Assembly (NCBI GenBank): GCA_039984715.1
Contig: JBDWUA010000012.1
Location: forward strand, 124,001-188,000
Direction: 5' to 3'
DNA length: 64,000 bases
From: JABSSA01 sp039984715
GTDB lineage: Bacteria > Pseudomonadota > Alphaproteobacteria > Rhodobacterales > Rhodobacteraceae
A program made the position numbers and the translations under genes. The notes under the pieces are model-generated. The model worked only from the letters and a program-made list of their open reading frames with translations. It searched no databases and was not told the origin of the DNA. Below are positions 17,458 to 26,561 of this stretch, piece after piece (position 1 is the stretch's first letter; every line of letters starts with the position of its first letter).

Positions 17458-18858
17458 ATGGCCCCCTCAAAACTATATGCTGGTGCAAAACTGCGCGAAG
17501 TTCGCACGCGCATCGGTCTGACCCAAAAAGACTTTGCGGCCAAGTTGGGCGTATCACTGCCGTACTTGAACCAGATGGAAAACAACAACCGCCCAGTTTC
17601 GACGGCCGTTGTTTTGTCACTGGCGCAGGAATTTGGACTGGATGTCACTGAACTTAGCAGTGGTGACGGTGAACGTATCGTCTCGGATATGCGCGAAGCT
17701 CTTGCCGATCCGGTCTTTGGGTCAGACATGCCGCCCATGGCCGACCTGCGCCTTGCTGCATCCAATGCCCCCGCCTTGGCACATGCCTTTTTGGATTTGC
17801 ATCGCGCCTATCGCCAAACCCACGAACGGCTTGCCTCACTGGACGAAGCATTGGGGCGCGAAGATGCGCGCACGCGCCCCAGCCCATGGGAAGAAGTGCG
17901 CGATTTCTTCCACTATTGTGACAACTATATTGATGCCGTTGATCGTGCCGCCGAACATTTTGCGACTGACCAAGGGCGGATGCAGAATATTCGGGTGGGC
18001 GCAGTCGCAACCTTGGGCGTCATAAAAGTCGAGGTCGTCTTTGCCGATATTGATCGCCTGCGGGACTATGATCCAGAACGCAAAGTTCTAACCGTTTCGA
18101 ACCGCACAACACCTGAAACTCAGACCTTCCAGATCTTGTTGCAGGTCGCATTGTTGCGCCAAAATGCATTGCTGGAGGCGACTTTGGATTTGGCGCGGTT
18201 CCATTCCCAAGAAGCCCGAGCAATCGCCAAAATAGGATTGGCCAACTATTTCGCCGGGGCCGCCTTGATGCCCTACCAGCGGTTTTTAGAGTCAGCTCAA
18301 GAATGCCGTCATGATCTTGAGGTGTTGGCCGGTCGGTTCGGGGCATCCATAGAACAAGTATGCCACCGGCTATCCACGCTGCAACGCCCCGGTGCGAAAG
18401 GAATACCCTTCTTTTTCGTCCGTGTAGATCAAGCCGGCACAATCACGAAACGCCATTCCGCAACGCGCCTGCAATTTGCGCGCTTCGGTGGGGCCTGTCC
18501 TTTGTGGAATGTCCACCGCGCTTTCGAATTGCCTGGTCAGTTCCTGCGCCAAATGGCAGAAACACCGGACGGGATACGTTACATTTCATTGGCCCGCGAT
18601 GTCACCAAATCGGCTGGCCGGTTTGGCGCACCTGTACGTCGCTATGCCATCGCTTTGGGATGCGAGGTCAAGCACGCGCCAGAACTTGTTTACGCAGACG
18701 GTATGGATGTGGGACGGGACGAAGCGTTTGAACCCATAGGAATTTCATGTCGAATTTGCGAACGAAAGAACTGTCATCAACGCTCAGTTCCGCCATTGGA
18801 ACGTCAATTATTCGTTGATCCCGACAAACGAGACGTCCTGCCTTACGTTGTTCGTTAG
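17458..18858 (+). CDS. pccR: Short-chain acyl-CoA regulator, PccR/ScfR family
   Basis: A 466-residue regulator. Residues of about 5-65 form an XRE-type helix-turn-helix (LREVRTRIGLTQKDFAAKLG, then QMENNNRPVS). The middle resembles the ImmA/IrrE-like region of ScfR proteins (IGLANYFAGAALMPY) but I see no HExxH metallopeptidase motif. The C-terminal part ends in a cysteine cluster (SCRICERKNCHQRSVPPL), typical of the DUF2083 domain. PccR in Rhodobacter sphaeroides controls propionyl-CoA carboxylase genes; the pccB neighbourhood and TTTGCAAA sites support the same role. The ATG at 17458 is preferred; a GTG at 17449 is possible. The last 4 bp overlap the thermonuclease gene end. Confidence 0.9.
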   Translation: MAPSKLYAGAKLREVRTRIGLTQKDFAAKLGVSLPYLNQMENNNRPVSTAVVLSLAQEFGLDVTELSSGDGERIVSDMREALADPVFGSDMPPMADLRLAASNAPALAHAFLDLHRAYRQTHERLASLDEALGREDARTRPSPWEEVRDFFHYCDNYIDAVDRAAEHFATDQGRMQNIRVGAVATLGVIKVEVVFADIDRLRDYDPERKVLTVSNRTTPETQTFQILLQVALLRQNALLEATLDLARFHSQEARAIAKIGLANYFAGAALMPYQRFLESAQECRHDLEVLAGRFGASIEQVCHRLSTLQRPGAKGIPFFFVRVDQAGTITKRHSATRLQFARFGGACPLWNVHRAFELPGQFLRQMAETPDGIRYISLARDVTKSAGRFGAPVRRYAIALGCEVKHAPELVYADGMDVGRDEAFEPIGISCRICERKNCHQRSVPPLERQLFVDPDKRDVLPYVVR

Positions 18859-19511
18859 CGTCGCGCCTTACGCCATCCCGCCTGTCGCGCCTCGGCTTCG
18901 GAACAAAACCAGCGTTCGCCTTTGCCCGGACGGATCGTGGTTTTGTCATAATACTCTTGCCCCGGCATATGATAAATCCGGCCATTTGATGAGATATTGC
19001 CTTTAATCGAACACTTAGATTTGGGTGAGACTACTGCGCGGCGTGTCGCCTTTGCTTTGCGAAATTCGTCAGGCCCTTGTACCGAAAACTGATGCAATCC
19101 ACGCACCCGCGTGAAGGCTCTCTTTTCATCCAGATCATAGTCAAGCGAATACCGCCGATACGCAAAGGCCAACCCTTCCGACACAAGCCAACCGCCCATA
19201 TCGACTCCGCGCACTCGGCATTTGGCGACAACCCGACCATATCGGTCTGTGTCTATCGCAACGCAGCGGGCTTTGCGGTTAGCAAACTTGGCCTTCAAAT
19301 GGTCTCGCACCCAAATGCCACAGGCAAATTCAGTGTGCTCTGGTGTTCGACATGTTTGGTCCAATTCAGGGGCATCAATGCCGTGCAGTCGAATTTTAGT
19401 GCTCCCAACTCGTAAGGTGTCACCGTCGATAACTGTGACCCGTCCGACCACATCCGCGAAGGCTGACAAGGGTAACAACAAGAGAACAAGCAAGGAACAA
19501 CATCTTAACAT
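18855..19511 (-). CDS. Thermonuclease (SNase-like) with C-terminal cysteine domain
   Basis: A 218-residue secreted nuclease. Signal peptide MLRCCSLLVLLLLPLSAFA is followed by an SNase OB-fold (residues about 22-125) with VIDGDTLRVG, RLHGIDAPELDQTC and DRYGRVVAKC, which carry the Ca-binding Asp and catalytic Arg residues of staphylococcal nuclease-type enzymes. The C-terminal 60 residues (GRIYHMPGQEYYDKT, GERWFCSEAEARQAGWRKA) resemble the small Cys-containing domain often fused to SNases in proteobacteria. It probably degrades nucleic acid in the periplasm or outside. Convergent with pccR, 4-bp overlap. Confidence 0.88.
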   Translation of the reverse strand: MLRCCSLLVLLLLPLSAFADVVGRVTVIDGDTLRVGSTKIRLHGIDAPELDQTCRTPEHTEFACGIWVRDHLKAKFANRKARCVAIDTDRYGRVVAKCRVRGVDMGGWLVSEGLAFAYRRYSLDYDLDEKRAFTRVRGLHQFSVQGPDEFRKAKATRRAVVSPKSKCSIKGNISSNGRIYHMPGQEYYDKTTIRPGKGERWFCSEAEARQAGWRKARR

Positions 19512-19565
19512 CTCATAAAAATGGGGCCTTGAAAGTGTTAATGCAACCGCAAATTGATCAAAACG

Positions 19566-21215
19566 TTAACGCTGCGCAGTCTGCCAATTCGGATTGATCC
19601 AAGGTCGGTCATTGGCAGGGGCCAATGGATCGCGCCCCAAAATATGATCCGCCATTTTCTCGCCTGTCATGATCGAGGGCCCGTTCAGATTGCCATTGGT
19701 GATACGCGGAAACACGGAACTGTCGACAACGCGCAAAGCATCGACTCCGATCACCCTGCCCTGCGCATCAACCACTGCATCGGGATCATTCACGTCCCCC
19801 ATGCGACAGGTGCCGCACGGATGATAGGCGCTTTCAGCGTGGTCTCGAATGACATCATCCAATTCGTCATCCGTTTGCGCACCGGCACCGGGCTGAATTT
19901 CATGTTTCACATATGGCGCGAAAGCATCTTGGGCGAAAATTTCCCGCGTTAGACGGATACAGGTTCGGAACTCTTCCCAGTCTTGCGGATCGCTCATGTA
20001 ATTGAACCGTATCAACGGATCATCATCGGGATCAGAAGACTTGAGTGTGATGCTGCCGCGAGATGATGATCGCATTGGACCAACATGTGCTTGGAACCCG
20101 TGCCCCTCTGCGGCGGCTTGCCCGTCATAGCGCACTGCAATCGGCAAAAAGTGAAACTGGATATCCGGATATTCAATTCCTGCGCGTGAACGAATGAAAC
20201 CTGCGCTTTCAAAGTTGTTTGTCGCGCCCGGTCCGGATTTTTGGAACAGCCACCGCGCGCCGACATAGGCTTTGCCCAGCAGGTTCCAATACTTAAACAA
20301 AGTTATCGGCTGGCTGGCGGCCATCTGGATGTACATCTCAAGGTGATCTTGCAGATTTTGCCCAACGCCTGCACGATCTGCGACAACTGGCACGCCGTGT
20401 TCTTGTAAATGCGACGCCGGTCCGATCCCGGACAACATCAGTATTTTGGGCGTATTGATTGATGATGACGCGAGGATGACCTCGCGCCGCGCTTTGATGC
20501 GCTGTCCCCCTTTTAGATCGATGCCAACGGCGCGGCCGTCTTCCATAACGACACGTTCGACCAATCCACGCACCAAATCGCAATTTGGGCGTTTCAAAGC
20601 AGGTTTCAGATATGCATTTGCTGCCGACCAACGCTGACCACGCCAAACGGTTTGCTCCATCGGGCCGAAACCCTCTTGTTGCTGGCCGTTGTAGTCACCT
20701 GTCACAGGGTATCCGGCCTGCTGCCCAGCATCTACAAAAGCTTGATACAAGGGGTTTTCGCGCGTCCCACGCGAAACATGCAAAGGCCCATTTGATCCGC
20801 GCCAATCCGGATCGCCACCATGCCCCCCGTCATGCCAGCTTTCCATGCGTTTGAAATACGGCAATACGTCCGCATAGGACCAACCCTGTGCACCGCTTTC
20901 AGCCCAATGGTCATAATCGCGCGCATGTCCGCGCACATAAACCATGCCATTGATCGAAGACGAACCACCGATCACCTTGCCACGTGGGCACACCAGACGG
21001 CGCCCGCCGAGATGCGGCTCGGACTCTGATTGATATCCCCAATCATAGCGCTTCATATTCATCGGGAAACTCAACGCACCCGGCATTTGAATAAACGGTC
21101 CCCAATCGGTTCCGCCATGTTCAACAACCAACACGGACGCGCCCGCTTCTGCCAATCGATAGGCAACAGCACATCCCGCACTGCCCGCACCAACAATTAC
21201 AAAATCCGCCTCCAT
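19566..21215 (-). CDS. betA: Choline dehydrogenase
   Basis: A 549-residue GMC-family flavoprotein oxidising choline to betaine aldehyde (and possibly on to glycine betaine), membrane-associated. It shows the N-terminal FAD motif GAGSAGCAVA, the GMC signature GKVIGGSSSINGMVY, and the active-site region HPCGTCRMG (His-Pro-Cys) near the C terminus. The frame opens with a GTG at 21218, but the adjacent ATG at 21215 is the better start. It is the last gene of betI-betC-GST-betB-betA, 104 bp after betB. Confidence 0.95.
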   Translation of the reverse strand: MEADFVIVGAGSAGCAVAYRLAEAGASVLVVEHGGTDWGPFIQMPGALSFPMNMKRYDWGYQSESEPHLGGRRLVCPRGKVIGGSSSINGMVYVRGHARDYDHWAESGAQGWSYADVLPYFKRMESWHDGGHGGDPDWRGSNGPLHVSRGTRENPLYQAFVDAGQQAGYPVTGDYNGQQQEGFGPMEQTVWRGQRWSAANAYLKPALKRPNCDLVRGLVERVVMEDGRAVGIDLKGGQRIKARREVILASSSINTPKILMLSGIGPASHLQEHGVPVVADRAGVGQNLQDHLEMYIQMAASQPITLFKYWNLLGKAYVGARWLFQKSGPGATNNFESAGFIRSRAGIEYPDIQFHFLPIAVRYDGQAAAEGHGFQAHVGPMRSSSRGSITLKSSDPDDDPLIRFNYMSDPQDWEEFRTCIRLTREIFAQDAFAPYVKHEIQPGAGAQTDDELDDVIRDHAESAYHPCGTCRMGDVNDPDAVVDAQGRVIGVDALRVVDSSVFPRITNGNLNGPSIMTGEKMADHILGRDPLAPANDRPWINPNWQTAQR

Positions 21216-21321
21216 CACGACACTCTGGAACGCAAAGTTACGGTCTCACGGCGCGGCCAAGCTCCAGCTTCATGTGCGCGCCCTGCGCGCTCAAATTGGC
21301 AAAAGTGCATCGAACGGCGCA

Positions 21322-22779
21322 TCAGAACGGAGCCTCAAGATCGCCCATCCGCACATAGACGGATTTCAGTTGCGAATAATGTTCAATCGCAGCCTTCGAA
21401 TTTTCCCGCCCGACTCCGGATTGCTTGGCCCCGCCAAACGGGGCTTCGACCGGAGCGTCGTTATAGGTGTTGATGTAACAGGTGCCAGCCTCAAAGCCTG
21501 CAGCAACACGGTGCGCACGCGTCAGGTCTTTTGTGAACACACCTGCGGCCAGCCCATATTCGGTGTCATTCGCACGCGCCAAAGCCTCGGCTTCGTCGTC
21601 GAAATCTAGAACAGACATCACGGGCCCAAAAATCTCTTCTTGTGCGATTGTCATGTCATCCGTGACATCGGCAAACACCGTGGGTTCCAAATAAAACCCG
21701 TCCCGATCCAACCGGGCCCCACCAGATACAAGCCTTGCACCCTCAGCCTGACCTTTTTCGATGTAACCCAAAACAATCTCCATCTGACGCGCACTGACCA
21801 TCGGGCCAAAACTCGTTTCCGGATCTTGCGGATCGCCAATCACCGCATCCTTCAACCGCGCAGCCAATCGATCCAAGAAAGCAGCCTTGATGCCCTTTTG
21901 AACAAAGACACGGGTGCCATTTGAACAGACTTGGCCGGACGAATAGAAATTCCCCAAAATCGCGCCCGAGACAGCGTTTTCCAGATCAGCATCATCAAAT
22001 ACGATCAAGGGGGATTTACCGCCCAGCTCCATTGTCACGTGCCGAATACCTTCTGCCGCTGCCGCATATACCTTGCGCCCCGTTGGCACCGAGCCAGTCA
22101 AGGATACTTTGTCCACGCGTGGATCACTGATCAAGCTTGCGCCGACCTCGCCCATGCCTTGGATCACATTGTACAACCCCGCAGGCAGCCCCGCCTCGTG
22201 CAAGATTTCCGCGACCTTAAGGGCACATAGGGGCGTGGTTTCAGATGGCTTGAAAATCATTGCATTGCCACATGCCAATGCGGGCGCACCTTTCCAGCAT
22301 GCGATTTGCGTTGGATAGTTCCAAGCACCAATGCCGACGCAAACACCCAAAGCTTCGCGGCGGGTATAGACCCAATCTTCGCCCAGCTGGATGTGTTCCC
22401 CGGTCAGCGTCGCGGCCATACCGCCAAAATATTCCAGCGCGTCTGCCCCAGATGTCGCATCTACAAGGCTTGTTTCTTGGTATGGTTTGCCCGTGTCAAA
22501 GGTTTCCAAAACAGACAGGTCGTGGTTTCGCTCGCGCATGATTTCTGCGGCTTTGCGCAAGATACGCCCCCGTTCGGTTCCCGTCATCGCAGCCCAAGCG
22601 GATTGCGCGGCTTTGGCGGCAGACACGGCCTGATCAACGATTGCAGGTGTGGCGGCATGAACGCGCGCGATGATCTTTCCGGTCGCCGGATAGATCACGT
22701 CAATTGGCGCGCCACCTGTATCTTCGACATATTGTCCATTGATAAAGTGGCTGGCTGTGGGTTGCGTCGGGTATGACAT
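21322..22779 (-). CDS. betB: Betaine aldehyde dehydrogenase
   Basis: A 485-residue NAD(P)-dependent aldehyde dehydrogenase oxidising betaine aldehyde to glycine betaine. The nucleotide-binding loop LTGSVPTGRKV, the glutamate motif MELGGKSPLIVF and the catalytic cysteine in SSGQVCSNGTRVF are all present. AAGGAAAAAG precedes the ATG. It lies between the GST gene and betA in the bet operon; co-transcription from the betI promoter is likely, as the gaps are 22 bp and 104 bp. Confidence 0.95.
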   Translation of the reverse strand: MSYPTQPTASHFINGQYVEDTGGAPIDVIYPATGKIIARVHAATPAIVDQAVSAAKAAQSAWAAMTGTERGRILRKAAEIMRERNHDLSVLETFDTGKPYQETSLVDATSGADALEYFGGMAATLTGEHIQLGEDWVYTRREALGVCVGIGAWNYPTQIACWKGAPALACGNAMIFKPSETTPLCALKVAEILHEAGLPAGLYNVIQGMGEVGASLISDPRVDKVSLTGSVPTGRKVYAAAAEGIRHVTMELGGKSPLIVFDDADLENAVSGAILGNFYSSGQVCSNGTRVFVQKGIKAAFLDRLAARLKDAVIGDPQDPETSFGPMVSARQMEIVLGYIEKGQAEGARLVSGGARLDRDGFYLEPTVFADVTDDMTIAQEEIFGPVMSVLDFDDEAEALARANDTEYGLAAGVFTKDLTRAHRVAAGFEAGTCYINTYNDAPVEAPFGGAKQSGVGRENSKAAIEHYSQLKSVYVRMGDLEAPF

Positions 22780-22801
22780 GGGCTTTTTCCTTGGCGAAAA
22801 T

Positions 22802-23446
22802 CTAAAAACTGTTGCGCAGGGTGTCGTACGAAACCATCACCGTGCGTTGATAAGCGGGGCGTCGTGCCAACTGGTCTGCATAGGCGCGCAGATGGGGCAA
22901 TTCCGCCCTTTCGATGTCGATATCGAAATAGCGGTGCAGAACATGACCCAATTGTATGTCGGCCAAGGTAAGATCCGAGCCACATAAAAAGGGCTGTTGC
23001 GCCAAAACGCGGTTGGCCTTGGCCAACTCGGTTTCCAGCGTCGCGATGTTCGTCGCAATCAAGGCCGCGTCTTGATTGTCCGGGCGTGTTCGTGCCGTGC
23101 GCCAAAAGACTGGCCCGGTAAAGGCTGCAGCGACAGAGTGTTTGGCCCATTCGGCCCACATATCAACATGTGCCCGCTTACGCGCATCGCTAGGCCAAAA
23201 CCGATCGTCGCCATGTTCTGCGGCCAAGAACCTCAAAATCGCGGGAGTTTCCCAGATGGTTGTTTCGTCGACCTTTAGGACAGGGATTTGCCCATGCGGG
23301 GTCATTGCTGCAAACTCAGCACTTTCCAACCCACCAAACGTTTCTCCGTAATCAAGCCGGTCATAAGTCAGCCCGAGTTCTTGCATGCCCCAAAGCAGTG
23401 CCTGAACATTGGACGACGTGGCGCGGCCGTAAACCACGTACATCAT
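22802..23446 (-). CDS. Glutathione S-transferase family protein inside the bet operon
   Basis: A 214-residue protein with a thioredoxin-like N domain (MMYVVYGRATSSNVQALLW, with Ser at the usual catalytic position; QIPVLKVDETTIWETPAIL is the cis-Pro and Glu/Thr glutathione-binding region) and an all-helical C domain ending RPAYQRTVMVSY. It belongs to the bacterial theta/beta-type GSTs. The last residues of its start overlap the betC stop by 4 bp, so it is translated with betC. Its role in choline or choline-sulfate breakdown is unknown; detoxifying betaine aldehyde by thiol chemistry is only a guess. Confidence 0.85.
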   Translation of the reverse strand: MMYVVYGRATSSNVQALLWGMQELGLTYDRLDYGETFGGLESAEFAAMTPHGQIPVLKVDETTIWETPAILRFLAAEHGDDRFWPSDARKRAHVDMWAEWAKHSVAAAFTGPVFWRTARTRPDNQDAALIATNIATLETELAKANRVLAQQPFLCGSDLTLADIQLGHVLHRYFDIDIERAELPHLRAYADQLARRPAYQRTVMVSYDTLRNSF

Positions 23447-24951
23447 TCGCCCCTTGGAAAGCGTTGGCTTTCCTCAAGCGTGTTCAGGTCCATGTGATTG
23501 CGCATGTAGCGGTCTGACGCTTTTTGCAAAGGCTGGTAATCCCACGGATAATACCCACCCTGTCGCAACGCCTCGTACACCACCCATCGCCGGGCCTGAC
23601 TGGCTCGCACATCCGCGTCGAACCGATCTAAATCCCAACGCTGTTCAGATTTGGCACGCAGCGAATTGATCGTTCCTTGATGTTGCGCCAGATCGGCCAA
23701 GTTGGTCAATTCATGGGGGTCTGCATCCAGATCGAACAATTGGTCCGGGTCCAAAGCACAACGATTGTATTTCCACTTGCCATAACGCAGCGACACCATC
23801 GGGGCATAACTGGCCTCGGCGGCGTATTCCATCGCTACCGGTTCTGTCCGCGCGATCCCCTGTCCTTGTGGAACAACAGATTGGCCCGTTGTCCAAGGCA
23901 TCACGTCATCCATCGACACGCCTGCCAAATCGCACAAGGTCGGGCACATATCGATTGTTGAGACTGGATCATCGACCCGGCCCGCCTGCATCTGCGGAGC
24001 CGAGATCATCAATGGCACGCGTGCAGACCCTTCGTAAAACGACATCTTGAACCATAATCCGCGTTCGCCCAGCATATCGCCATGATCAGACACAAAAACG
24101 ATGATCGCTTCTTGGCGTGTGGCCTTAAGCGCTTCCATGACCTCGCCAATTTTGTCGTCCAGATAGGAGATATTAGCAAAGTAGGCGCGTCGCGAGCGTT
24201 GCACCATGTCATAGGTCAGATCAAAGCTGCGCCAGTCGTTGGCATCAAAAATACGTTGTGAATGTGCGTCTTGGTCCCCGTAGGGGATTGGACCGACTTC
24301 CGGCATCAAATGAGCGCAGTCTTCGTACAGGTCCCAGTATTTCTTGCGAGCGACATATGGGTCATGCGGGTGTGTAAAACTGACCGTCATGCACCACGGG
24401 CGGTCGTCATTCCCTCGGGCATAATCATAGACTTTGCGCACGGCATTATAGGCAACTTCGTCATCATATTCGAGCTGGTTAGAGATTTCTGCAACACCTG
24501 CCCCCGTGACGCTGCCCATGTTGTGATACCACCATTCAATGCGTTCGCCCGGCTTGCGATAATCCGGGGTCCATCCAAAATCGGCAGGATAGATGTCAGT
24601 GGTTAAGCGCTCTTCGAACCCGTGCATTTGGTCAGGACCGACAAAATGCATCTTACCGGACAAGCAGGTCTGATATCCGGCGCGGCGCAAATGATGTGCA
24701 TAGGTGGGAATATCGCTGCGGAATTCTGCGGCGTTGTCATACACGCCGTTCTGACTGGGCAATTGACCAGACATAAATCCAGCACGCCCCGGCGCGCACA
24801 AAGGCGACGCGGTGTAAGTGTTGGCAAAACGGGTCGAATTTTTGGCCAGTGCTTTTAGGTTCGGGGCGTGCAACCAATCCGCAGGGCCGTCCGGAAACAA
24901 AGTCCCGTTCAACTGATCCACCATGAAAACAAGAATATTTGGCCGCGTCAT
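23443..24951 (-). CDS. betC: Choline-sulfatase
   Basis: A 502-residue type I sulfatase that releases choline from choline-O-sulfate. NILVFMVDQLNG is the N-terminal metal strand; Cys52 in SPLCAPGRAG is the CxPxR residue converted to formylglycine; FVSDHGDMLGERG supplies further metal ligands. The C-terminal 50-60 residues (WVVYEALRQGGYYPWDYQP) are characteristic of choline sulfatases rather than general arylsulfatases. No signal peptide, so cytoplasmic. It overlaps betI (4 bp) and the GST gene (4 bp), which suggests one operon. Confidence 0.95.
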   Translation of the reverse strand: MTRPNILVFMVDQLNGTLFPDGPADWLHAPNLKALAKNSTRFANTYTASPLCAPGRAGFMSGQLPSQNGVYDNAAEFRSDIPTYAHHLRRAGYQTCLSGKMHFVGPDQMHGFEERLTTDIYPADFGWTPDYRKPGERIEWWYHNMGSVTGAGVAEISNQLEYDDEVAYNAVRKVYDYARGNDDRPWCMTVSFTHPHDPYVARKKYWDLYEDCAHLMPEVGPIPYGDQDAHSQRIFDANDWRSFDLTYDMVQRSRRAYFANISYLDDKIGEVMEALKATRQEAIIVFVSDHGDMLGERGLWFKMSFYEGSARVPLMISAPQMQAGRVDDPVSTIDMCPTLCDLAGVSMDDVMPWTTGQSVVPQGQGIARTEPVAMEYAAEASYAPMVSLRYGKWKYNRCALDPDQLFDLDADPHELTNLADLAQHQGTINSLRAKSEQRWDLDRFDADVRASQARRWVVYEALRQGGYYPWDYQPLQKASDRYMRNHMDLNTLEESQRFPRGE

Positions 24952-25523
24952 TGAGATGCCCTCAAGATTTGATCCAACGTACGTCGCAATATGAGAAGCG
25001 CCTCTTGCGGTGCGATCCCACGCGCCAAAGCAGCGCGTAAATACAAACCATCAATCAACGCGGCAATGGTGGCCGCATCGGCTGACGGGTCCGCGCTGAG
25101 TGGGCGCAATGCGTGGCACAAGTTTGAATGCAGCCGATATTGATACAGCTTCAACAAACGCAACATGTCCGGATGCGTGGGGGCCTGTGCGTACAAGGTC
25201 ATCCAGCTCAGAACCGTTGCAGGATCAAAACAAGACGGGCTAAAGCTGGTTTCGACAATTGCCAGCACGCGATCATATGGGGTCTTGGCCGCAGCCATAG
25301 CGACGCGTACCTCGGCACCAAATTCACGAAGAATGTGGCGCATCGCGGCCGTCATGATCTGGTCTTTTCCACCAAAGTAATGATGTGCCAAGGCGCTGGA
25401 CATGCCTGCACGCTTGGCGATCTGACTGACCGTGACATCAAGGTGACCAGCTGCGCCCACTTCAGCAATTGTTGCTTCGACAAGTGCTGAACGCCGGATG
25501 GGTTCCATTCCAACCTTTGGCAT
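24948..25523 (-). CDS. betI: TetR-type choline-responsive repressor
   Basis: A 191-residue TetR-family protein. MEPIRRSALVEATIAEVG begins the DNA-binding domain and AGMSSALAHHYFGGKDQI is the helix-turn-helix with the GKD/YF pattern of BetI. BetI represses the choline-betaine genes until choline is present. It is the promoter-proximal gene of betI-betC-GST-betB-betA. The tandem palindromes at 25573-25618, 50-95 bp upstream of its start, are the obvious binding site. AAGGGAC precedes the ATG. Confidence 0.93.
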   Translation of the reverse strand: MPKVGMEPIRRSALVEATIAEVGAAGHLDVTVSQIAKRAGMSSALAHHYFGGKDQIMTAAMRHILREFGAEVRVAMAAAKTPYDRVLAIVETSFSPSCFDPATVLSWMTLYAQAPTHPDMLRLLKLYQYRLHSNLCHALRPLSADPSADAATIAALIDGLYLRAALARGIAPQEALLILRRTLDQILRASQ

Positions 25524-25572
25524 TGTCCCTTAAACCGTCCCTTTTGCGATGAATTGCGAGGGAACTAGCTTT

Positions 25573-25618
25573 TTATTGACTGACGAGTCAACAACGTTAT
25601 TGACTCGTCAGTCAATAA
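25573..25618. promoter_or_regulatory. Double BetI-like operator upstream of betI
   Basis: A perfect 19-bp inverted repeat (25573-25591 and 25600-25618, 8-bp gap). Each arm is itself palindromic: TTGACTGACGAGTCAA at 25576-25591 and TTGACTCGTCAGTCAA at 25600-25615, centres 24 bp apart. Two TetR-type dimers could bind side by side. The position just upstream of betI makes BetI the natural ligand. Confidence 0.85.
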
Positions 25619-25622
25619 CCCA

Positions 25623-26525
25623 TCACAGCTTGGTTGCCGGGGATGGTGGCGTGATCGGTTGGCGGCGCAAAACCGCCTCGCGCCATGTGATAAAAGTCAC
25701 TGATGCCAAAATGACAAACCCACCCAATAATACCCAAACGTCGACGGGTTCATCAAACATGAAAACACCCAGAAGCACGGCCCAAACCAGCTGCAAAAAG
25801 GTGACGGGTTGCGTAACGGTTACGGGGGCTGCGGCAAATGCCAACGTCATCGTGTAATGGCCCGCCGTCGCGAACACCGCCACGGCAAAAAGGACTGCCA
25901 GTTCGTCGAATCTTGGCGTGACCCAGTCGGCAAGCGCAAAGGGGGCTAGCGCAACAGTCACAAAAATGGACATCATGGCCACAACGACAGTTGGCTTGAC
26001 CTCGCCCGACAAAACTTTGGCTGTCAAATAAGATCCGGCAAACACGATGGCGGCGAAAACCATCGCTATATGGCCTTGACTGACCTCGCGAAAGCCGGGT
26101 CGCAGAATGATCGCGGCCCCGATTAAGGCGACAATGACCGCCGCAATCCTGCGCGCGGCCAACCGTTCCCCCAGAAACAACGCAGCTCCAACCGAGACAT
26201 AGACCGGGGCAAGGTAATTCATTGCCGTGACTTCAGCGATTGGAATGCGGGTCATCGCGTAGAACCACAAAATAACGCCGACCGCGTGAAATATTCCACG
26301 CAGGGTAAACAGGCGCCATTGTCGCGATGTAAGATGCGCGTCGCGCAAATCCCGGATCATGGGCAATAGAAACACCAGCCCCAAAAGATACCGCAAAAAG
26401 GCGGCTTCGGCAGGTGGAATGCGGGGACCCATGGATTTAACCAACGCCGTGACTGCAACAAACAACAAGCCAGTCATGAACATCCAAAATATGCCACGCA
26501 TCGGGTTGGGCGCGGGTTGGGTCAT
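25623..26525 (-). CDS. EamA/DMT family transporter
   Basis: A 300-residue inner-membrane protein with ten hydrophobic segments in two EamA repeats, for example AAFLRYLLGLVFLLPMI in the first and the TVTQPVTFLQLVWAVLLG block in the second. DMT exporters move amino acids, drugs or metabolites; the substrate is not predictable. The ATG at 26525 is preferred over the frame start at 26543. It ends 5 bp from the BetI-like operator and reads toward betI, so read-through could occur, but the operator suggests separate promoters. Confidence 0.85.
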   Translation of the reverse strand: MTQPAPNPMRGIFWMFMTGLLFVAVTALVKSMGPRIPPAEAAFLRYLLGLVFLLPMIRDLRDAHLTSRQWRLFTLRGIFHAVGVILWFYAMTRIPIAEVTAMNYLAPVYVSVGAALFLGERLAARRIAAVIVALIGAAIILRPGFREVSQGHIAMVFAAIVFAGSYLTAKVLSGEVKPTVVVAMMSIFVTVALAPFALADWVTPRFDELAVLFAVAVFATAGHYTMTLAFAAAPVTVTQPVTFLQLVWAVLLGVFMFDEPVDVWVLLGGFVILASVTFITWREAVLRRQPITPPSPATKL

Positions 26526-26561
26526 ACGATTTTCAACAAGCAAAGGGACGTCATAAGCAAA

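Noticed and set aside
19031..19240. Any mobile element, phage or CRISPR
   Set aside because: Looked for across the whole window (coordinates are nominal): no transposase, integrase, direct-repeat array or attachment site was seen.
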